Source: Bordetella parapertussis
GTDB taxonomy: Bacteria > Pseudomonadota > Gammaproteobacteria > Burkholderiales > Burkholderiaceae_B
Direction of reading: 5' to 3'
DNA length: 8,570 nucleotides
NCBI GenBank assembly: GCA_945882005.1
Contig: CAMCWG010000115.1
Span: forward strand, 1 to 8,570
Shown here: one piece after another, positions 1 through 6,993 of the stretch
Layout: the number at the start of each line of letters is the position of its first letter
Position numbering within the stretch: the stretch's first letter is position 1
The notes under the pieces: model-generated
Told to the model about the DNA's origin: nothing
The model's input: the letters and a program-made list of their open reading frames with translations, nothing else
Database searches by the model: none
Translations under genes and position numbers: made by a program

Positions 1-33
1 GTTCTCAAACAGGTAAACCAGGATATCGAACAT
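1..33 (-). CDS. smg: Smg family protein (DUF494), N-terminal 11 codons only
   Basis: An ATG (complement of 31-33) opens an uninterrupted frame to the window edge, reading MFDILVYLFEN. This closely matches the conserved N-terminus of the Smg/DUF494 family (E. coli Smg starts MFDVLMYLFE). The family is usually about 150-160 residues, so over 90% lies outside the window. A Shine-Dalgarno-like AGGAG (complement of 46-50) lies 12 nt upstream, which is longer than usual. Smg is a conserved proteobacterial protein with no firmly established biochemical role, usually found near dprA and topA or a topA-like gene. Here its upstream neighbour is the TRAP permease, not dprA. The call rests on 11 residues plus a start signal, but the match is distinctive. 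Confidence 0.75.
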   Translation of the reverse strand, partial: MFDILVYLFEN

Positions 34-132
34 AGTAGCTACGGGCTCCTGTTTTAACCGGGGCAACCATCGCCCCACGTTGTGATTCCACTTTACCCCT
101 AAAAAACCAAAACGACAATCGGCAAGGCAAAT
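34..132. other. Intergenic region between TRAP permease and smg
   Basis: This 99-bp stretch separates the permease stop codon from the smg start. It contains the smg ribosome-binding site, a short G+C-rich inverted repeat (GGGGC 60-64 with GCCCC 72-76, 7-nt loop) and a candidate minus-strand promoter. The repeat is not followed by a T-tract on either strand, so I do not call a terminator. smg may therefore be read partly by read-through from the transporter genes and partly from its own promoter. Confidence 0.6.
90..118 (-). promoter_or_regulatory. Candidate sigma70-type promoter for smg
   Basis: On the minus strand TTGTCG (complement of 113-118) and TAAAGT (complement of 90-95) are separated by 17 nt. 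Each hexamer matches the sigma70 consensus at four of six positions. Transcription would start near 83, giving a leader of about 50 nt containing the small GGGGC/GCCCC repeat. This is weak sequence evidence, and chance occurrence is quite possible. Confidence 0.3.
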
Positions 133-2145
133 TTATTTTGTGGCTAATCGCCAGCGCATAAATTGCGTCGCCACAGCAGGCGCAGCTACCACCAAACCAG
201 CCGCGCCAGTTTGCCATCCCGGAGCGATAAACAGCAACGATGCAATGGCGAAAAACCACCGCTCCCAACGCTGCATATTCGTCAAGAAATATGCCGAAAA
301 CGCCGAGGACAACAATACAAGCCCGATCATGCACCCCACCAACGTGACCACAAAATCTGCCCACGTGAAACCCTTTAACACCAGTAATAGTGAGGGAGAG
401 AATACAAACACAAAGGGCACAAGCAGTTTACTAATCCCCAACCTAAAGGCCGTATTACCTGTCTGAAACGGATCGCTTCCGGCCATGCCTGCAGCCGCAT
501 ACGCCGCTAATGCCACCGGGGGTGTTAAGTCAGCAAGAATGCCAAAGTAAAAAACAAACATGTGGGCCGCCAGCGGTTGCACGCCCAACTGAACAAGCGT
601 GGGGGCAGCGACGGCAACCATGATGATGTAGTTGGCCGTAGTTGGAATCCCGCAGCCCATCAAGATGCAGACGATACCTGTCATTGTCAGCGCTGCAATC
701 AGAGTCAAGGTTTGCATGTTCGCCATAAAGTCAGGCAGTACTGTCATCGCAGCGCCGGCGATCGCCTGGGACGCAGCAATGACAATGAACGAAACCTTAA
801 AGCCTACGCCAGTCAGCGTAACCACGCCAATCACAATGCCTACCGTACCCGCTGCCGCACCAACCGCTAACGCATATTTCGCACCGGTCTCAAAGGCATC
901 GTATAGATCTTTCCACCGCAATCTCTGCGCGGGATTGAGCAAGCCAACCACAATACATGCGGTGATTCCAGCAAACGCTGCAAGATAAGGCGTACGGCCA
1001 CTCGCGAGCACACCTATCAAAACAAATAATGGAATAAGCGTCGGCCAGCGCTTACGCAAGGACTCTTTGAGCTTCGGCATTTCCTCTTCAGTTAAGCCAC
1101 GCAAATTTTGCCGCTTTGCCTCAAAATGCACCTGCATGAACATGCCGAAAAAATACAAAAAGGCCGGAAATGTAGCAGCGAGTGCAATATCACGATAGGG
1201 GATGTTCAAAAACTCAATCATGAGGAACGCCGCCGCACCCATAATCGGTGGCGTAATCTGTCCGCCCGTACTGGATGCTGCTTCCACTGCCGCAGCAAAA
1301 TGCCTTGGATATCCAACGCGGATCATTGCTGGGATTGTGAGGGATCCTACCGTCACCGCATTCGCAATCGATGAGCCAGACAACATGCCAAACATGGCTG
1401 ATCCAAATACGGAAACTTTCGCTGGGCCGCCTGCATAACGCCCAGCTACTGCCGAGGCCACATCCAAAAATAACTGCCCCAAGCCGATCCGTGTCGCCAG
1501 AACACCAAACAACACAAAGTGAAAGACATATGTGGCAACAACGCCGACTGCAACGCCATATACACCTTGGCTCGTCAGATACATATGATTAACGATTTGC
1601 GGCCAGGTGTTTCCAGCATGCTTCAGCAAGCCAGGAAAGCTTTGGCCGAACATCGCATACGCCATAAAAACAATCGCGATAATCGGCAGAGGCCACCCCA
1701 TTGCGCGGCGCGTACCCTCAAGCAAGCCAACCATTAAGATCGTGCCCATTGCAACATCGAGTGTCGAGGGATTTCCAACCTTGAACGCCAGTTCTTCAAA
1801 AATATACGGGATGTAGAGCACAGTAAGTGCCAAGGCAAGTGCAATCACCCAGTCAAATAAAGGAACACCACCCGGTGACAACCAGGTTGACTTCGGCGTG
1901 CGGCTGTAAGCACTTTTGTTAAAACCGAACACCAGAAAAATTAAACTCAACACAAACGCTAAATGGACTCCGCGGTGTGTCGATTCCCGCAAAAGTCCGA
2001 ACCCTGCCGTGTAATAGTGAAAGATCGACAAAGAGACCAGTAATACCGACACAATCCATGTCGCAACGGGAGTCAGTGGCCGAAAGCGAATCTCGGGATC
2101 AAATTTCTCGGTTAAGGCCTGTGCTTTCGCTTCATCGATTTGCAT
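133..2145 (-). CDS. TRAP transporter permease, fused 4TM/12TM subunit (TAXI type)
   Basis: This 670-residue protein is hydrophobic almost throughout and is the inner-membrane component of a tripartite ATP-independent periplasmic transporter, with the small (DctQ-like) and large (DctM-like) membrane subunits fused. Such proteins normally pair with TAXI binding proteins and use an ion gradient to import organic acids. The N-terminal part (about 25-160) has several membrane segments, and the large-subunit part follows. Conserved-looking motifs are GSSIANAV at 257-264, SSTGGQITPPIMGAAAF at 291-307, MGCGIPTTANYI at 496-507, and ADLTPPVALAAY at 538-549 followed by a GMAGSDPFQTG stretch at 553-563. 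The length is typical of fused permeases. The start at 2145 follows AGAGAG (complement of 2151-2156) by 5 nt. The gene follows the TAXI binding-protein gene after 109 bp containing a strong hairpin. Family assignment is firm, but the substrate cannot be read from sequence. Confidence 0.93.
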   Translation of the reverse strand: MQIDEAKAQALTEKFDPEIRFRPLTPVATWIVSVLLVSLSIFHYYTAGFGLLRESTHRGVHLAFVLSLIFLVFGFNKSAYSRTPKSTWLSPGGVPLFDWVIALALALTVLYIPYIFEELAFKVGNPSTLDVAMGTILMVGLLEGTRRAMGWPLPIIAIVFMAYAMFGQSFPGLLKHAGNTWPQIVNHMYLTSQGVYGVAVGVVATYVFHFVLFGVLATRIGLGQLFLDVASAVAGRYAGGPAKVSVFGSAMFGMLSGSSIANAVTVGSLTIPAMIRVGYPRHFAAAVEAASSTGGQITPPIMGAAAFLMIEFLNIPYRDIALAATFPAFLYFFGMFMQVHFEAKRQNLRGLTEEEMPKLKESLRKRWPTLIPLFVLIGVLASGRTPYLAAFAGITACIVVGLLNPAQRLRWKDLYDAFETGAKYALAVGAAAGTVGIVIGVVTLTGVGFKVSFIVIAASQAIAGAAMTVLPDFMANMQTLTLIAALTMTGIVCILMGCGIPTTANYIIMVAVAAPTLVQLGVQPLAAHMFVFYFGILADLTPPVALAAYAAAGMAGSDPFQTGNTAFRLGISKLLVPFVFVFSPSLLLVLKGFTWADFVVTLVGCMIGLVLLSSAFSAYFLTNMQRWERWFFAIASLLFIAPGWQTGAAGLVVAAPAVATQFMRWRLATK

Positions 2146-2152
2146 ACATACT

Positions 2153-2199
2153 CTCTAAAAAATAAAAGGGCGGTGCAGCGCTTGCGCGTTCACCGCCCT
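2153..2199 (-). terminator. Intrinsic terminator or attenuator between binding protein and permease genes
   Basis: AGGGCGGTG (2167-2175) and CACCGCCCT (2191-2199) form a perfect 9-bp stem. The 15-nt interval contains a further GCG/CGC pairing (2178-2180 with 2185-2187) around a 4-nt loop, making the hairpin nearly fully paired. On the minus strand the stem runs directly into a T-rich stretch (complement of 2153-2166, TTTTATTTTTTAGA). This is the classic intrinsic-terminator layout downstream of the binding-protein gene. The T-tract ends beside the permease ribosome-binding site, so the element sits inside the presumed operon. It probably terminates only partly and lowers permease mRNA relative to binding-protein mRNA. 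Confidence 0.82.
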
Positions 2200-2232
2200 C
2201 GTGCACTAACTACTTCGTCGTGTCAGCACGAG
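2198..2232. repeat. Second inverted repeat upstream of the terminator
   Basis: CTCGTGC (2198-2204) and GCACGAG (2226-2232) form a perfect 7-bp inverted repeat with a 21-nt loop. A smaller alternative hairpin, TCGTG (2218-2222) with CACGA (2227-2231) around a 4-nt loop, uses some of the same bases. The 7-bp stem shares positions 2198-2199 with the terminator stem. It lies between the binding-protein stop codon and the terminator and could protect the 3' end of the upstream message. No function is established by sequence alone. Confidence 0.45.
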
Positions 2233-2254
2233 AAATTTCCCGCGCGGCATCAAG

Positions 2255-3217
2255 TTACTTCAACAACCCAGCTTCTTTGTAAAACTTTTCAGCGCCTGGG
2301 TGAAAAGGAATTCCAGCACCAACAACCGCGTTTGCAGGTGTAATGAACTTACCTTTTGCATGCCCGGCAGCGAGCGCCTTCTGTGCAGCCTCAGAATAAA
2401 CAGCCTTCACGATTTGATAAACAACTGACTCAGGCTGTTTTGCGGAAGTAACCCATTGCGCATTGACAGAAATAGTTTTGACTTCGCCAATACCCTGGTA
2501 GGTTCCAGCAGCAATCGTGTCTGGCGTAAAGAAGCGTTGCTGACTGCGCAACTTGTCGATCTCTGGGCCAACAATCGGCACAAGCTCAACACCACCAGCA
2601 CCCGTCGCCAATTCGGCAATTGCAGCAATCGGTGCGCCACCCACAACAAAGAACGCATCCAAACCGCCGTCTTTCATTTTTTCACCGGCCTGGCTGTGCT
2701 TCAAGTATTCAGCCTTAACGTCCTTGTCGGTCATGCCATAGGCACCGAGAATCAGACGCACATCAACCAGTGTGCCAGAGCCAGGTTCGTCCATGGATAC
2801 GCGCTTGCCACGCAAATCTGCGACGGACTTGATGCCCGAACCCTTTTTAACCACGAGGTGGATGCTTTCAGGATAGAGCGTTGCAATCAAACGCAAATCA
2901 GCGGCCTTGGGCTTACCTTCGAACGTACCGGTACCGCTAAATGCCCAGAACGCTACGTCTGACTGGCTAAAACCCGATTCAAGCGAGCCGCCCATAATGC
3001 CGTTTACGTTTGCAACGGATCCGTTTGTTGCGACGGCAGAAGCAACGAGCTTGCCCGGTTGTGTCACTAGATTGCCGATCATGCCGCCAACGGGGTAATA
3101 GGTACCGCCCGTTCCGCCCGTACCGATACGGAAGAACTGTTGCGCCTGCACGGGTGCTGCCGCAGCAGCAACAATAGCCGCCGCGCTTAGAACTTTGATC
3201 CAGGATTTAAATGACAT
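2255..3217 (-). CDS. TAXI family TRAP transporter solute-binding protein
   Basis: This 320-residue periplasmic protein captures the substrate and delivers it to the TRAP permease encoded next. Residues 1-25 form a signal peptide with basic residues (K4, K8), an alanine-rich hydrophobic core and a likely cleavage site after VQA25. The mature protein opens with RIGTGGTGGTYYPVGG (30-45), the glycine-rich N-terminus typical of TAXI (TRAP-associated extracytoplasmic immunogenic) proteins. The C-terminal IPFHPGAEKFYKEAG (303-317) is also characteristic. Length is normal. The ATG at 3217 follows AGGGAG (complement of 3225-3230) by 7 nt. The gene lies 46 bp after mccA with no visible terminator, suggesting co-transcription with the carboxylase. 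A few characterised TAXI proteins bind glutamate or related carboxylates. The ligand here is unknown, and branched-chain acids are only a context-based guess. Confidence 0.94.
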   Translation of the reverse strand: MSFKSWIKVLSAAAIVAAAAAPVQAQQFFRIGTGGTGGTYYPVGGMIGNLVTQPGKLVASAVATNGSVANVNGIMGGSLESGFSQSDVAFWAFSGTGTFEGKPKAADLRLIATLYPESIHLVVKKGSGIKSVADLRGKRVSMDEPGSGTLVDVRLILGAYGMTDKDVKAEYLKHSQAGEKMKDGGLDAFFVVGGAPIAAIAELATGAGGVELVPIVGPEIDKLRSQQRFFTPDTIAAGTYQGIGEVKTISVNAQWVTSAKQPESVVYQIVKAVYSEAAQKALAAGHAKGKFITPANAVVGAGIPFHPGAEKFYKEAGLLK

Positions 3218-3263
3218 GAGAGAACTCCCTTTTAATGATATCCAATTGTGACATAAAAATTCC

Positions 3264-5267
3264 TTATTGCTCCAGGCTAATTAATACTGCGCCTTCGGCA
3301 ACCTGCTCGCCAACATCAAAATAAATATTTTCTACAACGCCATCCCCGCCAGCGACGATGGTGTGCTCCATTTTCATCGCCTCCATCACGAGCAGCGCTT
3401 GGCCACGCTTGACCTTGTCACCCGCCTTCACCTCAAGAGCGATGATTTTTCCAGGCATCGGTGCAGTCAAGCTACCGGCGTGGTCGGCTTCCATCTGGTC
3501 CGCACTTGCAAGAGGATCTTTCAAGGTGAGCGTCTCACACTTGCCCGATACGAAGACATCAAAACGAGCCTCTTGACGAACAATTGTTCCTGATACGCGG
3601 CTACCACGTATCAAGAGCGTGATGCGAACCGCGCCATCTGCACCGTCTGTCTTCGATGACATATCAACAGCCGCACTCTGTCCATCCACAGCCAAAGACG
3701 TTACACCTTCAACCACCTCAATCACGACACTTTGTACGCTCTCGTTATCTTGAAAACTCAATGTCCGTTGATAACGTCCATCGACACGCCAGCCACAACG
3801 CTCGGCCCACGGATCTGTCGGCGGCGTAGTCCCCGCCTTTTCTTGTTCGAGAACAGCTGCGCAAGCAAGCAGCAAGGCTTCACGCGTCGCAGGTTGTGGC
3901 GCCGGCAATAATGTCTCGCGTCGTCGTTCAATGAGTCCTGTATCTAAATCCGCGTCGGCAAACGCTTCGTCAGCCATCAAACGGCTCAGGAACCCAACGT
4001 TCGTATGCACGCCCACGATTTGGGTCGCGGCAAGCGCACGCAACATCCGTGCGCGCGCCTGCTCTCGATCGGCACCGCGAACAATCAGCTTTGCGATCAT
4101 CGGGTCGTAATAGGGGGAGATCGTGTCGCCCGCGCGCACGCCACCGTCAACACGAACGTCAGCGTTCACAAACGCGTCGTGCTCCGGAAATTTCAAATGG
4201 GCCAAGCGCCCAATCGAAGGGAGGAAGTCTTTGTCAGCATTCTCAGCATAGATGCGCGCTTCGATTGAATGGCCGCAACGTTGCAGTTCTTGTTGCGTCT
4301 TCGGCAAGCGTTCACCCGCTGCAACGCGCAACTGCCACTCCACCAAATCCATTCCTGTAATCATCTCCGTCACAGGATGCTCAACCTGCAGACGGGTATT
4401 CATTTCCATAAAATAGAATCGGCCATCGGGCTCGGCAATAAACTCGACCGTCCCCGCTCCAACGTAATGCACAGCGCGCGCAGCGGCTATTGCCGCCTCT
4501 CCCATTTCCTGACGACGTGCATCAGTCATGCCAGGGGCAGGCGCCTCTTCAATTACTTTTTGATGGCGACGCTGCACTGAACAATCGCGCTCAAATAAAT
4601 AAACATGTTGATTGTGGGTGTCAGAAAAAACTTGTATTTCAATATGGCGCGGCTTTTGCAAATATCGCTCAATCAACACCTTATCGTCACCGAAGCTCGC
4701 AATCGCCTCTCGCTTACAAGAAGCCAGTGCAGCGATAAAGTCTTTAGACTGCGTGACGATTCGCATACCTTTTCCACCGCCGCCAGCGCTTGCTTTAATC
4801 AGGACTGGGTAACCCATCGCATCCGCTTGCTGCTGCAAAAATTCGGGCGCCTGTTCGTCGCCGTGATACCCTGGGACAAGAGGCACACCCGCCTTTTCCA
4901 TCAAGGTCTTCGCAGCAGATTTGCTACCCATGGCGGCGATCGCTGACGCAGGCGGTCCAACAAAACAAATGCCTGCTTTGGCGCATGCCTGAGCAAATGC
5001 TTCGTTTTCCGACAGAAAACCATACCCGGGATGAATCGCCTGCGCACCGTGTTCAAGTGCGACCCGCAAGATGTCATCGGCTTTTAAATAACTTTCGCTC
5101 GCAGGCGCCGGACCTAAGCGAACTGCGACGTCGCAGGCGGCCACATGTTTTGATTCAGCATCCGCATCGGAATACACCGCGATTGTCTTGATCCCAAGAC
5201 GACGGGCTGTGGCTGCAACACGGCAGGCAATTTCACCGCGGTTTGCAATCAATAAGGTAGTAAACAC
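3264..5267 (-). CDS. mccA: 3-methylcrotonyl-CoA carboxylase, biotin-containing alpha subunit
   Basis: This 667-residue subunit uses ATP and bicarbonate to carboxylate its own biotin, which then donates CO2 to the acyl-CoA on the beta subunit. The biotin carboxylase domain spans about 1-450: LIANRGEIACR near the N-terminus, a glycine-rich ATP-grasp loop KASAGGGGKGM (158-168), ERDCSVQRRHQKVIEEAP (226-243), and EMNTRLQVEHPVTE (288-301). E288, N290, R292 and E296 fall at the numbering of the catalytic residues of E. coli AccC. A less conserved linker region precedes the C-terminal biotinyl domain, with APMPGKI (602-608) and MEAMKMEHT, K632 being the predicted biotinylated lysine. Length is typical of MCC alpha. 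The start is GTG at 5267, 5 nt after AAGGAA, and starting there restores the full N-terminus. It lies 20 bp after mccB. Alpha subunits for propionyl-, geranyl- and methylcrotonyl-CoA look alike, so substrate choice rests mainly on mccB. Confidence 0.9.
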   Translation of the reverse strand: MFTTLLIANRGEIACRVAATARRLGIKTIAVYSDADAESKHVAACDVAVRLGPAPASESYLKADDILRVALEHGAQAIHPGYGFLSENEAFAQACAKAGICFVGPPASAIAAMGSKSAAKTLMEKAGVPLVPGYHGDEQAPEFLQQQADAMGYPVLIKASAGGGGKGMRIVTQSKDFIAALASCKREAIASFGDDKVLIERYLQKPRHIEIQVFSDTHNQHVYLFERDCSVQRRHQKVIEEAPAPGMTDARRQEMGEAAIAAARAVHYVGAGTVEFIAEPDGRFYFMEMNTRLQVEHPVTEMITGMDLVEWQLRVAAGERLPKTQQELQRCGHSIEARIYAENADKDFLPSIGRLAHLKFPEHDAFVNADVRVDGGVRAGDTISPYYDPMIAKLIVRGADREQARARMLRALAATQIVGVHTNVGFLSRLMADEAFADADLDTGLIERRRETLLPAPQPATREALLLACAAVLEQEKAGTTPPTDPWAERCGWRVDGRYQRTLSFQDNESVQSVVIEVVEGVTSLAVDGQSAAVDMSSKTDGADGAVRITLLIRGSRVSGTIVRQEARFDVFVSGKCETLTLKDPLASADQMEADHAGSLTAPMPGKIIALEVKAGDKVKRGQALLVMEAMKMEHTIVAGGDGVVENIYFDVGEQVAEGAVLISLEQ

Positions 5268-5272
5268 GCTGA

Positions 5273-5278
5273 TTCCTT
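5273..5278 (-). promoter_or_regulatory. Ribosome-binding site supporting the GTG start of mccA
   Basis: AAGGAA on the minus strand lies 5 nt before a GTG codon at 5267-5265. The frame from this GTG begins with the conserved biotin carboxylase N-terminus, which a downstream ATG would truncate. The non-ATG start is therefore preferred. Confidence 0.7.
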
Positions 5279-5287
5279 ATGGAAGCG

Positions 5288-6895
5288 TTACATACGAAAC
5301 ACGCCAAAGCGTGTTTCGGGAATAGGGGCGTTCATCGCGGCTGACAAGCCCAGAGCCAGAACACGACGTGTGTCAGACGGCGCAATGACACCATCATCCC
5401 AAAGCCGTGCACTTGCATAATAAGGATGACCTTCACATTCGTACTGATCACGAATAGGCGCTTTAAATGCGGCTTCCTGCGCTGCACTCCAGGCCTCACC
5501 CTTTGCCTCCATCCCCTCGCGTCGCACAGTCGCAAGAACACTTGCCGCCTGCTCACCACCCATGACAGATATACGGGCGTTCGGCCACATCACCAACAAC
5601 CGTGGAGAAAACGCGCGGCCACACATGCCATAGTTTCCTGCGCCAAACGATCCACCAATAATGACAGTAAATTTAGGCACGGCAGCCGTCGCGACAGCAG
5701 TCACCATTTTGGCGCCATGCCGTGCAATGCCTTCGTTCTCGTACTTGCGCCCCACCATAAACCCAGTAATGTTTTGCAAAAACACCAGTGGGATCTTACG
5801 CTGTGCGCATAACTCAATAAAGTGTGCACCTTTTTGTGCAGACTCCGAAAACAGAATACCGTTGTTTGCAACAATGCCGACAGGCATGCCATGAATATGT
5901 GCAAACCCGGTAACAAGCGTCGTACCAAAGCGCACTTTAAATTCATCAAAAGCCGAATCGTCCACGATTCGCGCAATGATTTCGCGCACATCATAGGGTT
6001 TGCGTGTGTCCATCGGCACAATGCCATCGATTTCACGCGCGTCATAGCGCGGGGGCTTAACCGGCACGACAACCTGTTCACTCGGCTTTTTGCGATTAAG
6101 GTTTTTGACCGCGTCACGTGCAAGCTGTAGCGCATGGTGATCATCTGCCGCGAGATGATCCGCAACCCCAGACAAGCGGGTGTGCACATCACCGCCACCC
6201 AAGTCTTCAGCGCTCACTTGTTCGCCGGTGGCCGCCTTAACCAAAGGAGGTCCACCCAGAAAGATCGTCCCTTGATTGCGTACGATGATTGATTCATCAC
6301 TCATTGCAGGAACGTAAGCACCACCCGCCGTACATGAGCCCATCACGACTGCGATTTGCGCAATCCCCTGTGCGGACATATTGGCTTGATTGTAAAAGAT
6401 TCGGCCAAAATGATCTCGGTCAGGAAAAACGTCCTCCTGCTGAGGCAGGTTCGCGCCACCAGAATCTACTAGATAGATACAAGGCAGATTGTTCTGCATC
6501 GCAATTTCTTGTGCGCGCAGGTGTTTTTTTACGGTAAGCGGATAGTAGGTCCCACCCTTAACGGTCGCATCGTTACATACGATCACACACTCTGTACCTG
6601 ATACGCGGCCTATTCCGGTAATGATTCCAGCTGCTGGCGCATCACCGTTATACATACCGTGCGCGGCGAGGCCCGAAAGCTCCAAAAACGGCGTACCTGG
6701 ATCAAGCAGTTTTTCAACCCGCTCGCGAGGCAACAGCTTACCGCGCGCAATATGCTTTTGCCTCGCAGCTTCACTCCCGCCAAGCGCTGTTTGCTGAAGA
6801 AGCGTTTGCAGGCTTTTAACTTTTTCCTGCATAGCAGCCGCGTTTTCAGCAAAGGCTGTTGAGCGGATATCAATTTGCGATTCAATGATGGGCAT
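5288..6895 (-). CDS. mccB: 3-methylcrotonyl-CoA carboxylase, carboxyltransferase beta subunit
   Basis: This 535-residue carboxyltransferase moves the carboxyl group from biotin on the alpha subunit to the acyl-CoA. In leucine and isovalerate catabolism it converts 3-methylcrotonyl-CoA to 3-methylglutaconyl-CoA in the cytoplasm. It has two crotonase-fold halves. The N-terminal half includes [18 protein letters not shown] (115-132), [10 protein letters not shown] (142-151) and the oxyanion-region [16 protein letters not shown] (186-201). The C-terminal half includes [11 protein letters not shown] (372-382), [16 protein letters not shown] (414-429) and [13 protein letters not shown] (498-510). 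The QNITGFMVG motif and the length near 535 point to the methylcrotonyl/geranyl-CoA group rather than propionyl-CoA carboxylase, whose beta subunit has a different motif there. The ATG at 6895 follows an AAAGG sequence by 6 nt. It is first in the minus-strand operon, and mccA follows after 20 bp with no hydratase gene between. Geranyl-CoA carboxylase is a less likely alternative. Confidence 0.92.
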   Translation of the reverse strand: MPIIESQIDIRSTAFAENAAAMQEKVKSLQTLLQQTALGGSEAARQKHIARGKLLPRERVEKLLDPGTPFLELSGLAAHGMYNGDAPAAGIITGIGRVSGTECVIVCNDATVKGGTYYPLTVKKHLRAQEIAMQNNLPCIYLVDSGGANLPQQEDVFPDRDHFGRIFYNQANMSAQGIAQIAVVMGSCTAGGAYVPAMSDESIIVRNQGTIFLGGPPLVKAATGEQVSAEDLGGGDVHTRLSGVADHLAADDHHALQLARDAVKNLNRKKPSEQVVVPVKPPRYDAREIDGIVPMDTRKPYDVREIIARIVDDSAFDEFKVRFGTTLVTGFAHIHGMPVGIVANNGILFSESAQKGAHFIELCAQRKIPLVFLQNITGFMVGRKYENEGIARHGAKMVTAVATAAVPKFTVIIGGSFGAGNYGMCGRAFSPRLLVMWPNARISVMGGEQAASVLATVRREGMEAKGEAWSAAQEAAFKAPIRDQYECEGHPYYASARLWDDGVIAPSDTRRVLALGLSAAMNAPIPETRFGVFRM

Positions 6896-6924
6896 ACACT
6901 GCCTTTATTCGGTTGTGTTGGCGC

Positions 6925-6955
6925 ATGACAGTTTAAGTCAATGTAACTTATGATG
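6925..6955 (+). promoter_or_regulatory. Candidate promoter for MBL hydrolase gene, 19-nt spacer
   Basis: ATGACA (6925-6930) and TATGAT (6950-6955) each match the sigma70 hexamers at five of six positions but are 19 nt apart, longer than the optimal 17. A 19-nt spacer is typical of promoters activated by MerR-family regulators. An alternative -10, TATAAG (6961-6966), has no good -35 partner. The predicted transcript would start near 6962, about 32 nt before the hydrolase ATG. Confidence 0.4.
6934..6950. promoter_or_regulatory. Operator-like 17-bp imperfect dyad
   Basis: TAAGT (6934-6938) and ACTTA (6946-6950) are perfect inverted arms around the 7-nt centre CAATGTA, which has one further complementary pair (6940 with 6944). 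The dyad occupies most of the 19-nt spacer of the candidate plus-strand promoter. Its size and place suit a dimeric transcription factor. Known regulators of leucine/isovalerate genes in proteobacteria include LiuR (MerR family) and, in betaproteobacteria, LiuQ (TetR family). Neither gene is in the window, so the link is inference. Confidence 0.4.
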
Positions 6956-6993
6956 CCCGTTATAAGACATAAAAGTCCGGAGACTCTCGCTAT

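Larger units (their letters stand above)
6896..6993. promoter_or_regulatory. Divergent intergenic control region between mccB and the MBL hydrolase gene
   Basis: This 98-bp A+T-rich gap separates two genes transcribed away from each other, so it should carry the promoters of both the mccB-mccA-TAXI operon and the hydrolase-metC pair. It contains both ribosome-binding sites, a 17-bp imperfect dyad near its centre and a candidate plus-strand promoter. I could not identify a convincing minus-strand promoter for mccB: a TTGACT (complement of 6936-6941) has no good -10 partner at normal spacing. Confidence 0.7.

Noticed and set aside
60..76. GGGGC/GCCCC hairpin as a terminator after the permease gene
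   Set aside because: The stem is only 5 bp and no T-tract follows on either strand, so intrinsic termination is not supported.
5..364. A 119-residue minus-strand open frame overlapping the permease 3' end
   Set aside because: Most of it lies out of frame inside the well-supported permease, and it also covers the smg start signals. Its sequence shows no recognisable family.
2456..2962. A 168-residue plus-strand open frame opposite the TAXI binding-protein gene
   Set aside because: It is wholly antisense to a clearly conserved gene, its composition is not protein-like for any family I know, and it lacks context. It is a shadow frame.
3234..3239. TATCAT on the minus strand as a -10 element for a separate binding-protein promoter
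   Set aside because: It matches five of six consensus bases, but no acceptable -35 sequence occurs 15-19 nt upstream.
5701..6198. A 165-residue minus-strand open frame inside mccB
   Set aside because: It is an alternate frame of the mccB coding sequence, rich in Cys, Arg and Leu with no domain signal.
5288..6895. Propionyl-CoA or acetyl-CoA carboxylase as the identity of the beta subunit
   Set aside because: The QNITGFMVG motif, the 535-residue length and the C-terminal [13 protein letters not shown] segment fit the methylcrotonyl/geranyl-CoA group better.
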